In this document: positions 8,307 to 17,455 of the stretch, piece after piece
Numbering within the stretch: the stretch's first letter is position 1
How the letters are laid out: each line of letters opens with the position of its first letter
DNA from: Streptomyces meridianus
Lineage (GTDB): Bacteria > Actinomycetota > Actinomycetes > Streptomycetales > Streptomycetaceae
Assembly (NCBI RefSeq): GCF_023703325.1
Contig: NZ_JAMQGM010000019.1
Coordinates: forward strand, 1 to 64,000
Reading direction: 5' to 3'
DNA length: 64,000 nucleotides
The notes under the pieces: model-generated
What the model saw: the letters and a program-made list of their open reading frames with translations, nothing else
What the model was told of the DNA's origin: nothing
Database searches by the model: none
Position numbers and translations under genes: made by a program

Positions 8307-9441
8307 CGGGCACCTCCGTTTCGATCGTGGTGCCCCGGCCCGGGGAGGAATTGACGGTCAGGCAGCCGCCGACTCCCGCGGCCCTGTCGCGCATCGAGAC
8401 CAGACCGAGATGGCGTCCGGCGCGCCGGACGGCCTCGGGGTCGAACCCTCGGCCGTCGTCGCGCACGGTCAGCAGGGTGGTCCGGCCCCGGCGGGTCAGC
8501 TCGACGTGCACCTGCGCGGCGCCGGCATGCCGGAGGGCGTTGTGGAGGGCCTCCTGCGCGATCCGCAGCAGCGCCGCTTCCTGGGCGGCGGGCAGCGCGC
8601 GGACTCCGCGGGACGAGAAGCGGATCCGCGCCGAGTGGGCCCGGTCGAGCACCTGCACCTGGGCGCCGAGAGTGGCGGCGAGTCCGTCCTCGTCGAGCGC
8701 TGCGGGCCGCAGTTCGGTGACGGCTGCCCGCAGTTCGTCGGCCGCGTCCGCGGCGAGAACGGTGACCTGGTGCAACTCGCGCTTGGCCCGGGCGGGGTCG
8801 CGGTCGACGAGGGCCGCAGCGGCCCGGGCGGTCAACCGGAGGGAGAACAGCTTCTGCGCCACGGCGTCGTGCAGTTCGTGGGCGAGCCGGGCCCGCTCCC
8901 CCTCGATCGTCAGCTCCCGACTGCGTTCGTACAGGCGGGCGTTGGTGAGGGCGATGGCGGCGTGCTGGGCGATGATGCCGAGCAGCTCCTCGTCCTCGGC
9001 GGTGAACCCTCCGCTGCCGCCGGGCAGTTTGTTGGCGAGGAAGACGATGCCGAGGACCTCGTCGCCGTCCGCGATCGGCAGTCCCAGGAAGTCGGACATC
9101 TCGGGGTGGGCCCTGGGCCAGCCCTCGAATCGTGCGTCCTTGCGGACGTCGGCCAGACGCTGCGGAGCGGCGTCACGGAGCATGGCGGCGAGGATCCCGT
9201 GCTGCCGGGGCAGTGGGCCGATGGCCTTCCACTGCCGGTCGCTGATGCCGTCGACCACGAACTGGCTGAATCCGCCGTGGTCGTCCGGGACCCCGAGTGC
9301 CGCGTACTCGGCGTCCAGCAGGGTTCGGGCGGACGCGACGATCGTGTGGAGGACGTCGCGGACCTCGCGGTGCCTGCTCATCGCGAGGATGGCCGCGCTC
9401 ACCGCGGCGAGACCCGACGGGGGCCGGGGTCCGGTGCTCAT
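8299..9441 (-). CDS. GAF-domain sensor histidine kinase
   Basis: A 380-residue soluble sensor kinase. A GAF domain spans about 28-170 (GVPDDHGGFSQF to LGIIAQHAAIALTNARLYERS). HisKA_3 follows, with the phospho-acceptor H191 in RLAHELHDAVAQKL. A HATPase_c domain has the N box in IAQEALHNALRHAGA, the G1 box DDGRGFD, and a final GRGTTIETEVPGG. There is no transmembrane helix, so it probably senses a cytoplasmic or redox/haem signal like DevS-type GAF kinases, though no haem residue can be assigned. The start is the ATG at 9441; the open frame upstream is Pro/Arg-rich and unlikely to be coding. Confidence 0.93.
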   Translation of the reverse strand: MSTGPRPPSGLAAVSAAILAMSRHREVRDVLHTIVASARTLLDAEYAALGVPDDHGGFSQFVVDGISDRQWKAIGPLPRQHGILAAMLRDAAPQRLADVRKDARFEGWPRAHPEMSDFLGLPIADGDEVLGIVFLANKLPGGSGGFTAEDEELLGIIAQHAAIALTNARLYERSRELTIEGERARLAHELHDAVAQKLFSLRLTARAAAALVDRDPARAKRELHQVTVLAADAADELRAAVTELRPAALDEDGLAATLGAQVQVLDRAHSARIRFSSRGVRALPAAQEAALLRIAQEALHNALRHAGAAQVHVELTRRGRTTLLTVRDDGRGFDPEAVRRAGRHLGLVSMRDRAAGVGGCLTVNSSPGRGTTIETEVPGG

Positions 9442-9851
9442 GGGGCTCACCGTACCGACGGGGGGCGGAGGGTGGATCGGTCCGCAGACGGTGCCGGACC
9501 GGGGCCGTGGTCCTGGTCCCGGAGCTGCGGCGGCCGCCCTCGGCGCCCGGCCGGCGCAGGAACGGACGGGCTCACCGTGACAGGCGCGCCGGGTCACCTC
9601 GGCCGGTCGGAGCGGGGGGCGGGCCCGGCCGAGGTGGGGCCGGCCGGAATGAGACGGTGACACCGCCATCCGGAGCGGAGGGGGAACGGAGGGTGCGTTC
9701 CACTCGACGCACGGTGAACCGGGAACCCTTGGCGGTGTGACCCCGCGCATAGGACGTACGTCACTTACGAAAACGCATAGTGGACATCCGGCCTGTTGCG
9801 GTCATTGTGCGACCGGAGGGGCAACCGGCTCGATGTCTGGTTTCAACGATC

Positions 9852-9900
9852 TGACGTAGTACGTCACACCTTTGCCACAACTTTTTCCGGCCACTAAGAA
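9852..9900 (+). promoter_or_regulatory. Candidate promoter with palindromic operator for the transglycosylase gene
   Basis: The region 9442-10041 has no gene. Within it, TTGCCA (9872-9877) and TAAGAA (9895-9900) are separated by 17 bases and form a plausible promoter. Six bases upstream of the -35 is the perfect 15-base palindrome TGACGTAGTACGTCA (9852-9866). A related palindrome, GACGTACGTC, lies at 9753-9762, nearer the kinase gene. The placement suggests an activator or regulator site. The leader to the ATG at 10042 would be about 135 bases and contains a perfect 9-bp stem (GGCGCTGCA, 9915-9923, with 9932-9940). Confidence 0.45.
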
Positions 9901-10041
9901 TTGCCGAGTCGCACGGCGCTGCAGGTCCAGGTGCAGCGCCATTGCCGGACATACGGGCGTGAAAATCCCCGCGGGGACGGACGGTTCGCCCGGAACGGGC
10001 CGGCCTCTGCGACACAGCGATCGGAAGAGGTCTACCCACTC

Positions 10042-10824
10042 ATGCGCATCCCCAACTTCTCTGGTTACAACCGCCTGTCCAAGACCCACCGGTACTCCGT
10101 CGCCGGCATTGCCGCCGCGGGTGCTGCGGCCATGGCCTTCGCGGTCGTGCCGGGACACGGTGATGGCGATTCCGGGCAGGCCCTCTCCGCCAAGCCCGTA
10201 GCGGCGGACGCCCATGCGTTCGGCAGCAAGGCCACGAAGGACGGCGTCAAGGCGCAGGCCGGTGCGGTGTCGAAGCAGGCCGCCAAGAACGGCCAGACGG
10301 ACGAGGCCAAGAAGAAGGCCGCGCAGGCCATGGCCAACGCCAAGATCAAGTACGCGGCCGAGCAGAAGCAGAAGGCCGAGGAGGCCGCCAAGGCGAAGGC
10401 CGCCGCTGCTGCCAAGGCGAAGGCCGAGAAGGAGCGTGCCGCGAAGGCCGCCGCCGACCGCTCGGCCCGTGCGAAGGCGGCCAAGGCTGCCGAGCCGACT
10501 TACCCGAACAACCTGGACGGCTGGATCCGGGAAGCTCTCGCGATCATGAAGAAGGAAGGCATCCCCGGCTCCTACGAGGGGATCCACCGCAACATCATGC
10601 GTGAGTCCGGCGGGGACCCGAACGCCATCAACAACTGGGACATCAACGCTCAGAACGGTGTGCCGTCCATCGGTCTGCTCCAGGTCATCAAGCCGACCTT
10701 CGACGCCTACCACGTCAAGGGCACCGCGTACGACCAGCGCGACCCGGTGGCCAACATCGTCGCCGCGTGCAACTACGCCGCCGACCGCTACGGCTCGATG
10801 GACAACGTGAACTCCGCGTACTGA
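10042..10824 (+). CDS. Secreted lytic transglycosylase (SLT domain)
   Basis: A 260-residue exported cell-wall hydrolase. The N-terminus (about 1-36) is a signal sequence with basic residues and AGIAAAGAAAMAFAVV. A strongly helical Ala/Lys/Glu-rich spacer (about 70-152, repeats such as AEEAAKAKAAAAAKAKAEKE) probably forms a coiled coil. The SLT domain covers 155-260, with the catalytic glutamate in NIMRESGGDPNAINNWD and the GLLQVIKPTFDAY block. It should cleave the peptidoglycan glycan strand and leave anhydro-muramyl ends. The ATG at 10042 is chosen because it begins the signal peptide. It stands alone with a long structured leader. Confidence 0.92.
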   Translation: MRIPNFSGYNRLSKTHRYSVAGIAAAGAAAMAFAVVPGHGDGDSGQALSAKPVAADAHAFGSKATKDGVKAQAGAVSKQAAKNGQTDEAKKKAAQAMANAKIKYAAEQKQKAEEAAKAKAAAAAKAKAEKERAAKAAADRSARAKAAKAAEPTYPNNLDGWIREALAIMKKEGIPGSYEGIHRNIMRESGGDPNAINNWDINAQNGVPSIGLLQVIKPTFDAYHVKGTAYDQRDPVANIVAACNYAADRYGSMDNVNSAY

Positions 10825-10931
10825 GCGGTCCTCCGGCAGGACCGCACGGTTCTCCGGCCCCGGCCGGAACGGACAGCACAGGGCGGCGGCAACCCGGTCC
10901 CGGGTTGCCGCCGTCCTCGCGTGCGTCCGGT

Positions 10932-13463
10932 CTACTTCCGCATGACCTCCGGCTCGTGGCGGCGCAGCAGACGGGCGACCGCGAACCCGCAGGCCACCGC
11001 GAACAGGGCGAGAACGAGCATGTCGATGCACCACTGGCCGGCCGTGTGCTCCCAGAGCGGGTCGAGATCGGTGGGGTTCTCCCGGTCCCACGGCGGCATG
11101 AGATGCGAGAGGTCGAGCGTCGTCCCGGAGGCGCCGACCGCCCAGCGGGACGGCATGAGCCACGCGATCTGCTCGAGACCGGGCTTGCCGAAGACCTGGA
11201 ACAGCGTCCCGGTGAACACCAGCTGGACGATCGCGAACATCACCAGCAGCGGCATCGTCTTCTCTGCGGTCCTCACCAGCGAGGAGATGACCAGACCGAC
11301 CATCATCGAGGTGAAGCCGATGGCGACGACCGTCACGCCCAGCTCGACCGTGGCGCTCATGATCACGCCCTCCTCGGGGATCTCCCGGACGGAGAAGCCG
11401 ATGGCACAGATGATCACCGCCTGGAGGGTCGTGATCACCCCGAGCACGATCACCTTGGACATGAGATACGCGGACCGGGACAGGCCCGTGGCGCGTTCGC
11501 GTTCGTAGATGACGCGTTCCTTGATCAGTTCGCGCACGGAGCCGGCGGCGCCCGAGAAGCACATGCCGACCACCAGAATCATCATGACCATGCCCGCGCC
11601 GCTGTTGAAGCGGTCCGGTGGTGTCGGCGGCATCAGACCGTGCTTGGCGGGGATGACCGCGCTGACCCCGCCGAGGATGGCCGGCACCAGAAGGATCATC
11701 AGGCCGATGAATCCGCGGTCGGAGGCGATCACCGACAGATAGCGGCGGATCAGCGTGCCCAGCTGGGAGCCCCAGCTCTGCGGCTTGGGCGGCCGGGACA
11801 TCGGCGACTGGGCACGGACGGGGTGCGGCGCCACGGCCTCGAGGTCCGCCGCGTACAGCCGGTAGTGCTGCGAGCCGCGCCAGCGTCCCGCCCAGTCGTA
11901 GTCACGGTAGTTCTCGAACGCGGAGAAGACGTCGGCCCAGGACTCGTAGCCGAAGAAGTTGAGCGCCTCCCCGGGCGGGCCGAAGTAGGCGACCGAGCCG
12001 CCCGGCGCCATCACGAGCAGCTGGTCGCAGATCGCCAGCTCGGCCACCGAGTGGGTAACCACGAGGACCGTGCGGCCGTCGTCGGCCAGGCCGCGGAGCA
12101 GCTGCATGACGTCGCGGTCCATGCCCGGGTCGAGCCCCGAGGTCGGCTCGTCGAGGAAGATCAGGGACGGCTTGGTCAGCAGCTCCAGGGCGACCGAGAC
12201 GCGCTTGCGCTGACCGCCCGAGAGCGAGGTGATCTTCTTCGTGCGGTGAACGTCGAGCTTGAGCTCGCGCAGAACCTCGTCGATCCGGGTCTCGCGCTCG
12301 GCCTCCTGGGTGTCACCCGGGAACCGGAGCTTGGCCGCGTACTTGAGGGCGGTGCGGACGGTCAGCTCCTTGTGCAGGATGTCGTCCTGCGGGACCAGGC
12401 CGATGCGCTGCCGGAGTTCCGCGAACTGCTTGTACAGGTTGCGGTTGTCGTAGAGGACATCGCCCTGGTCGGCGGGCCGGTACCCGGTCAGGGCCCGCAA
12501 CAGCGTCGACTTCCCGGAGCCGGAGGGGCCGATGACGGCGATGAGGGACTTCTCGGGGACGCCGAACGAGACGTCCTTGAGAATCTGCTTCCCCCCGTCG
12601 ACGGTGACGGTGAGGTGGCGGGCGGAGAAGGAGACCTCGCCGGTGTCGACGAACTCCTCGAGCCGATCGCCCACGAGGCGGAACGTGGAGTGGCCGACAC
12701 CCACGATGTCGTCCGGGCCGATCAGCCGCCGGCGGACCGGCTGGCCGTTGACGTACGTGCCGTTGTGGCTGCCCAGGTCGACGATCTCGAAACGGCCGTC
12801 GGGGGTGGCCCGGAACTCCGCGTGGTGCCGGGAGACCTGCAGGTCGGAGACGACGAGCTCGTTCTCGAGGGCACGCCCGATCCGCATCACCCGCCCGATG
12901 TCGATGCGGTGGAACGTCGTCGGGCTGCGGTCGCCGGGCCCGGTCCCGGCCGGCTGCTGCGCGGGGTGCTGCGGCGGGACGCTGTCCCCGGGCTCCTGCC
13001 GCCCGGTCTGCTGTCCGGAACGCGCTCCGGCCGACGGGGCGGACCCGGGCCCCCAAGCGGCCGCCTGGGCGGATGCTCCGGTCGACGGCAACGGCGTGCT
13101 CGGCGCGGCCGCGTCCTGCATGCGGAGAGCCTCGCCGCGGGGATGCGGGACGGCCTGTCCCGTCCCGGTGAACGCCACACGCGGCCCGTCCGTTGCGTTC
13201 CCGAGACGGACGGCCGCTCCCGCCTCGACCTCCACCTGCTGCATCCGACGTCCCCGCACATAGGTGCCGTTGGTGCTCCCCTGGTCCTCGACGACCCAAC
13301 TGCTTTCCGCCCAGCGCACGGTGGCGTGCCGCCAGGAAACCCTCGGATCGTCGATCACCATGTCACCCTGCGGGTCGCGTCCGAGGGTGTACGTCCTGGA
13401 CCGGTCGAGAGTCCAGGTACGTCCGTTCAATTCCAGTACGAGTTCCGGCACTCCATACCCCAC
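10932..13463 (-). CDS. Double-FHA-domain ABC exporter (ATPase and permease fused)
   Basis: An 843-residue fusion. FHA domain 1 (about 5-85) contains YTLGRDPQGD and DPRVSWRHATV. A Gln/Pro-rich linker leads to FHA domain 2 (about 195-270; RIGRALENELVVSDLQVSRHHAEF, GSHNGTYVNG). The ABC ATPase (about 285-500) has GPSGSGKST, LSGGQRKRVSVALEL and IFLDEPTSGLDP. The C-terminal half is an ABC-2 permease with about six helices. FHA domains bind phosphothreonine, so a Ser/Thr kinase probably controls this exporter. The architecture matches mycobacterial Rv1747, which is a PknF target by established knowledge. The GTG at 13463 has GGGGG upstream; the GTG at 13451 is an alternative. The substrate is unknown. 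Confidence 0.92.
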   Translation of the reverse strand: MGYGVPELVLELNGRTWTLDRSRTYTLGRDPQGDMVIDDPRVSWRHATVRWAESSWVVEDQGSTNGTYVRGRRMQQVEVEAGAAVRLGNATDGPRVAFTGTGQAVPHPRGEALRMQDAAAPSTPLPSTGASAQAAAWGPGSAPSAGARSGQQTGRQEPGDSVPPQHPAQQPAGTGPGDRSPTTFHRIDIGRVMRIGRALENELVVSDLQVSRHHAEFRATPDGRFEIVDLGSHNGTYVNGQPVRRRLIGPDDIVGVGHSTFRLVGDRLEEFVDTGEVSFSARHLTVTVDGGKQILKDVSFGVPEKSLIAVIGPSGSGKSTLLRALTGYRPADQGDVLYDNRNLYKQFAELRQRIGLVPQDDILHKELTVRTALKYAAKLRFPGDTQEAERETRIDEVLRELKLDVHRTKKITSLSGGQRKRVSVALELLTKPSLIFLDEPTSGLDPGMDRDVMQLLRGLADDGRTVLVVTHSVAELAICDQLLVMAPGGSVAYFGPPGEALNFFGYESWADVFSAFENYRDYDWAGRWRGSQHYRLYAADLEAVAPHPVRAQSPMSRPPKPQSWGSQLGTLIRRYLSVIASDRGFIGLMILLVPAILGGVSAVIPAKHGLMPPTPPDRFNSGAGMVMMILVVGMCFSGAAGSVRELIKERVIYERERATGLSRSAYLMSKVIVLGVITTLQAVIICAIGFSVREIPEEGVIMSATVELGVTVVAIGFTSMMVGLVISSLVRTAEKTMPLLVMFAIVQLVFTGTLFQVFGKPGLEQIAWLMPSRWAVGASGTTLDLSHLMPPWDRENPTDLDPLWEHTAGQWCIDMLVLALFAVACGFAVARLLRRHEPEVMRK

Positions 13464-13786
13464 TGCTTGTCCCCCGATCTCATCCGCTGCGCGGGGAGCC
13501 CAGGGATGCGAAGTTCGTGGGGGAACTATTTCAGGCGGACGAGCCCGTCCGGAAGCCGGGCCGTGGCCCCGGCGGCGGCGAGGGACACCGGGGGCCGGAC
13601 TGTCCCGGGCCCGGACCGCCCTCCGGCGCACTCACCCGGGGTGAGACGCGGACCACGGTGCGCACGGATCACGTGGCTCCGCCCCACGACGGACCGCCCG
13701 GGTGGGCCGCCTGCCTCCGCGGCGGCCGTCCGTTCCGCGGGACGAACGCGCGAGGCGCCGAGGCGTCCGGATACGGTGGGAGCACC

Positions 13787-15022
13787 ATGAGCGCATCGCA
13801 CACCCCGCCGGCTGCGGCCGCCCCGGACGAGGACGCCCCGACCCTCCTCGTCAAGATCTTCGGCAAGGACCGTCCCGGTATCACCGCCGGGCTCTTCGAC
13901 ACGCTCGCCACCTTCTCCGTCGATGTCATCGACATCGAGCAGGTCGTGACCCGGGGCCGGATCGTGCTCTGCGCACTGGTCACCGCACCCGCCCGCCGGG
14001 ACGCGACGGAGGGCGACCTGCGCGCCACCGTGCACACCTGGGCCGAGTCGCTGCGGCTCCAGGCCGAGATCATCTCGGGCCGGGGCGACAACCGCCCTCG
14101 GGGTCTGGGCCGTTCGCACGTCACCGTCCTCGGCAATCCGCTCACCGCCGAGTCGACCGCAGCCATAGCGGCCCGGATCACCGGCACCGGCGGGAACATC
14201 GACCGGATCTCCCGGCTGGCCAAGTACCCGGTCACCGCAGTGGAGTTCGCCGTCTCGGGCGCCGAGACGGAACCGCTGCGTACAGCACTGGCAACCGAGG
14301 CGGCCGCCCTCGGGGTGGACGTGGCCGTGGTGGCATCGGGGCTGCACCGCCGGGCCCAGCGCCTGGTCGTCATGGACGTGGATTCGACGCTCATCCAGGA
14401 CGAGGTCATCGAACTCTTCGCCGCCCACGCGGACTGCGAGGACAAGGTGGCCGAAGTGACCGCGGCAGCCATGCGCGGCGAGCTCGACTTCGAACAGTCG
14501 CTGCACGCCCGGGTACGGCTGCTGGCCGGACTGGACGCATCCGTGATCGACAAGGTGCGCTCGGAGGTGCGGCTCACACCGGGCGCCCGCACCCTGATCC
14601 GCACGCTGAAACGGCTCGGGTACCAAGTGGGCGTGGTGTCGGGCGGTTTCACCCAGGTCACCGATGACCTGCAGGAACGCCTCGGTCTGGACTTCGCCTC
14701 GGCCAACACCCTGGAGATCGTGGACGGAAAGCTCACCGGCCGGGTCGTCGGCGAGGTCGTGGACCGCGCGGGCAAGGCCCGGCTGCTGCGCCGGTTCGCG
14801 GAGCAGGCGGGAGTTCCGCTGTCGCAGACCGTGGCGATCGGTGACGGTGCGAACGACCTGGACATGCTGAACGCGGCCGGCCTCGGCGTGGCCTTCAACG
14901 CCAAGCCGGTGGTGCGCGAGGCGGCGCACACCGCCGTGAACGTCCCCTTCCTGGACACGGTGCTCTATCTGCTCGGGATCACGCGCGACGAGGTCGAGGC
15001 CGCGGACACCCACGTCGGCTGA
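13787..15022 (+). CDS. serB: Phosphoserine phosphatase with N-terminal ACT domains
   Basis: A 411-residue protein catalysing the last step of serine synthesis, O-phosphoserine to serine. Two ACT-like regulatory domains occupy about 18-185 (LLVKIFGKDRPGITAGLFDTL; HVTVLGNPLTAESTAAIAARI). The HAD phosphatase domain begins with the nucleophile motif VMDVDSTLIQDE (D197, D199), then VVSGGFTQV and the metal site AIGDGANDLDML. Its length fits the actinobacterial ACT-SerB form. The ATG at 13787 has GGGAG 5 bases upstream. Serine feedback through the ACT domains is inferred from the family. A terminator lies shortly downstream. Confidence 0.95.
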   Translation: MSASHTPPAAAAPDEDAPTLLVKIFGKDRPGITAGLFDTLATFSVDVIDIEQVVTRGRIVLCALVTAPARRDATEGDLRATVHTWAESLRLQAEIISGRGDNRPRGLGRSHVTVLGNPLTAESTAAIAARITGTGGNIDRISRLAKYPVTAVEFAVSGAETEPLRTALATEAAALGVDVAVVASGLHRRAQRLVVMDVDSTLIQDEVIELFAAHADCEDKVAEVTAAAMRGELDFEQSLHARVRLLAGLDASVIDKVRSEVRLTPGARTLIRTLKRLGYQVGVVSGGFTQVTDDLQERLGLDFASANTLEIVDGKLTGRVVGEVVDRAGKARLLRRFAEQAGVPLSQTVAIGDGANDLDMLNAAGLGVAFNAKPVVREAAHTAVNVPFLDTVLYLLGITRDEVEAADTHVG

Positions 15023-15083
15023 CGGCCCGGGGGCGGCGCCGACGTTCCGGCCGTCAGCCGGTCCTGTCGCCGCGGGAACACCG

Positions 15084-15119
15084 GAACGGGGCCCCGCTCT
15101 CGGGAACGGGGCCCCGTTC
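15084..15119. terminator. Bidirectional terminator between serB and the SixA-like gene
   Basis: A perfect 13-bp stem (GAACGGGGCCCCG, 15084-15096, with 15107-15119) closes a 10-base loop. The right arm is also part of a 16-base palindrome at 15104-15119. It lies between two convergent genes, so it can serve both. There is no U run, as is usual in Streptomyces. Confidence 0.7.
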
Positions 15120-15137
15120 GTCGTACCCGGACACGCC

Positions 15138-15686
15138 CTATGCGTGCGGCGCCCAGTAGTCGAGGAGCCGGCCGACGCCGTGCTCCACGGTCTTCCAGGA
15201 CCCCTCGAACCCGACGACGGCCATGGCGGAGGTGGGGAATCCGACGCGGCTGAGCCGTGCCAGGCTGTCCCCCTCGGCCGAGCCCGTCAGAGCGTCTGCG
15301 AGGGCGTGCATGCCCGGGTTGTGGCCGACGAGCATCAGATTGTTCACGTCGTCGGGGGTTTCGTTGAGCAGGGCCAGGAGGTCACCGAGCGTGGCCTCGT
15401 AGATCCGGTCCTCGTAGACGGTCCGGGGCCTCTGGGGCAGCTCGTGGACGAAGAGCTTCCATGTCTCGCGGGTACGGGCGGCGGTCGAGCAGAGGGTCAG
15501 GTCGGGGCTGATGCCGGTGGTGGCGAGCCAGCGGCCTGCAACGGGTGCATCCTTGCGTCCGCGTTCGGCGAGCGGCCGGTCGTGGTCGGCGACGTCGGGC
15601 CAGTCGGCCTTGGCGTGGCGAAGCAGAACGATCTTGCGGGACTCCGAGGGTCCGGGAGTGGCTTCCCGGGAAGAAGCGGCGCTCAT
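15138..15686 (-). CDS. SixA-type histidine phosphatase
   Basis: A 182-residue member of the histidine-phosphatase superfamily. The catalytic RHA motif is in KIVLLRHAKADWPDVADHDRPLAERGRKDA (RHA at about 23-25), the second-site arginines in CSTAARTRETW, and the second histidine in LVGHNPGMHALADAL. In E. coli SixA dephosphorylates a phosphohistidine protein; the target here is unknown. The ATG at 15686 is preferred; the second ATG 4 bases upstream is out of frame. It is convergent with serB across a terminator. Confidence 0.9.
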   Translation of the reverse strand: MSAASSREATPGPSESRKIVLLRHAKADWPDVADHDRPLAERGRKDAPVAGRWLATTGISPDLTLCSTAARTRETWKLFVHELPQRPRTVYEDRIYEATLGDLLALLNETPDDVNNLMLVGHNPGMHALADALTGSAEGDSLARLSRVGFPTSAMAVVGFEGSWKTVEHGVGRLLDYWAPHA

Positions 15687-15877
15687 GCATCCCAGCTTCG
15701 CACGAAACGCCGCGTGCGGCTCGGGGTGTTGACATGGTCCCCCCGAGGGGTGACGGCACACCGCGCAGCCGGGAGAACGGAGCATCGACCGTGCAACTCC
15801 GGCCCTGCGCCGGGGACACGGGAGGTACTTCGGAACCCGCTGCCGATCGTGCTTGCGACGCGGCCCGGTGGGGCCGG

Positions 15878-15994
15878 TCAGGGCGAGGCGATGCTCGCGA
15901 TCACGCCGATGACGACGGTGACGGCAAGCATCACGCCGAGGACGGCGAGCAGCTTCTTCTGCCCGTTCTGCGGGTTCGGCTCGAGCACTGGCAT
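15878..15994 (-). CDS. 38-aa single-helix membrane peptide (SGM_5486-type)
   Basis: A 38-residue protein starting MPVLEPNPQNGQKKLL, then one hydrophobic helix (about 14-36, LLAVLGVMLAVTVVIGVIAS), ending IASP. I recognise it as the tiny protein often annotated as SGM_5486-family transporter-associated in Streptomyces. It lies next to the MFS transporter gene and on the same strand (98 bases from its stop), which fits that label. There is no other evidence for function. The conserved N-terminal PNPQNGQKK would be cytoplasmic if the positive-inside rule holds. Confidence 0.75.
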   Translation of the reverse strand: MPVLEPNPQNGQKKLLAVLGVMLAVTVVIGVIASIASP

Positions 15995-16091
15995 GCCCCC
16001 ATGGTCCCACCCGTCCCCGCCGTCGGATCGCACAGGGCCCCGGGGCCGCACGGGCGCCTCTCCGCCGCCGGGTCTGCCACGCGGCCGACGC

Positions 16092-17405
16092 TCAGCACTC
16101 GTCCTCGACGACCCGGTCCCGTCCGGCGAGTACCCCCAGCGCGATCTGCGCCACCATGAGCCCGGCCATGACCGTCAGCGGCACGTCCCACCCGCCGCTG
16201 TGCTGGTACAGCGCGCCGATCACCAGCGGTCCGGGCACCGCGATCAGGTAGCCGGTGCTCTGCACGAAGGCCGACACCCGGACCACTCCCGCACCGGAGC
16301 GTGACCGCAGTCCGATCAGCGTGAGCACCAGCGGAAAGGCGCAGTTGGAGATCCCGAGGAGCAGGGCCGCCGGCCACGCCGTCGCCGCCGGGGCGACATG
16401 GAGGCAGATGTACCCGGCGAGACCGCAGAGACCGAGGGCTACGGCCAGGGCCCCCTGGTTGCGCATCCGGGCGGCGATCTGCGGCAGCACGAACGACAGC
16501 GGTACGCCGAGCCCCATCGTCACGGCGAGCAGCACACCGGCCGAGGCCGCCGGAACGCCCGCGTCCCGGAAGATCTGGGGCAGCCATCCCATGGTGATGT
16601 ATGCCGAGGTCGCCTGGAGGCCGAAGAAGCAGCCGAGGGCACGGGCGGTGGGGCTGCGGGCGACGCGCAGGCCCGGCGGCCGGCGCTCGTCACGGGGCGT
16701 CCCGCCGTCCGCAGCCGGCTCCGGACGGCGGGCCAACGGGAACCAGCACACCGCCGCGACGACCGCCGGCACCGCCCACACGACCAGGCCGGCCCGCCAA
16801 CTGCCGCCGGATGCGGTGGCGATGGGCACGGTGAGGGCGGCCGCGGCGGCGGTGCCGAGTGACACCGCCATCGAGTACAGGCCGGTCATCGAGCCGATGC
16901 GGTCCGGGAACCAGCGCTTGACGGTGACCGGCATCAGGACGTTGCCGAGCGCCATGCCTGCCAGGGCGAGAGCGCTGCACACGAGGAAACCGGCGGCGGC
17001 TCCGGTGAAGGGGCGCAGGAGGAGGCCGACGGCGACCGCGGCCATGGCGCCGCAGACCACGGGGGCAACGCCCCACCGGCGGGCGAGGCGGGGTGCTGCG
17101 GTCCCGAAGTGGCCGAAGCACAGGGCCGGGACCGAGGTCAGCAGGCCGGCCACCGTGCCGCTCATGCCGAGTCCGTGTCTGACCTCCTGCAGAACCGCGC
17201 CGAGGCTGGTGATCGCGGGGCGCAGGTTGAGTGCGGCGACGACGAGGCCGGTGGCCACCAGGACGCCGAGCCATCGGGGAACGCCCGCCCGTTGCCCGGG
17301 CCGCTGCGCGGTGCGACGGGGCGGCCCGTCCTGGGGTGAGGAGACCGGGACCCGGGTCCCGCCCGGCGCGGGCCTTCGTATGTCGGGGAGATCGTCGTCG
17401 GCCAT
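16092..17405 (-). CDS. MFS transporter of the CynX/NimT family
   Basis: A 437-residue integral membrane protein with about twelve helices from residue 45 onward. The first helix is followed by ALNLRPAITSLGAVLQEV, the conserved beginning of the cyanate/nitroimidazole-type MFS family. The loop after the second helix reads APRLARRWG, and VKRWFPDRIGSMTGLYSMAVSLG is the MFS mid-motif. The N-terminal 40 residues are charged and Pro-rich, without helices. The substrate cannot be deduced. The start is the ATG at 17405; the open frame reaches 17582 but would overlap the stop of the next gene. The 38-aa membrane peptide lies just downstream. Confidence 0.9.
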   Translation of the reverse strand: MADDDLPDIRRPAPGGTRVPVSSPQDGPPRRTAQRPGQRAGVPRWLGVLVATGLVVAALNLRPAITSLGAVLQEVRHGLGMSGTVAGLLTSVPALCFGHFGTAAPRLARRWGVAPVVCGAMAAVAVGLLLRPFTGAAAGFLVCSALALAGMALGNVLMPVTVKRWFPDRIGSMTGLYSMAVSLGTAAAAALTVPIATASGGSWRAGLVVWAVPAVVAAVCWFPLARRPEPAADGGTPRDERRPPGLRVARSPTARALGCFFGLQATSAYITMGWLPQIFRDAGVPAASAGVLLAVTMGLGVPLSFVLPQIAARMRNQGALAVALGLCGLAGYICLHVAPAATAWPAALLLGISNCAFPLVLTLIGLRSRSGAGVVRVSAFVQSTGYLIAVPGPLVIGALYQHSGGWDVPLTVMAGLMVAQIALGVLAGRDRVVEDEC

Positions 17406-17455
17406 CAGGGCAGCATACGGTTCGGGGTCCTCGATGCCGGAACGCCGCAGGAGCC

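Noticed and set aside
9761..10041. Possible c-di-AMP (ydaO) riboswitch before the transglycosylase gene
   Set aside because: Streptomyces wall hydrolases are often preceded by one, but the conserved ydaO core sequences are absent; only simple stems are seen.
10767..13790. 1007-codon open frame opposite the FHA-ABC gene
   Set aside because: An antisense shadow: no domain, His/Asp/Arg-rich repetitive composition, and the opposite strand has clear ABC and FHA motifs.
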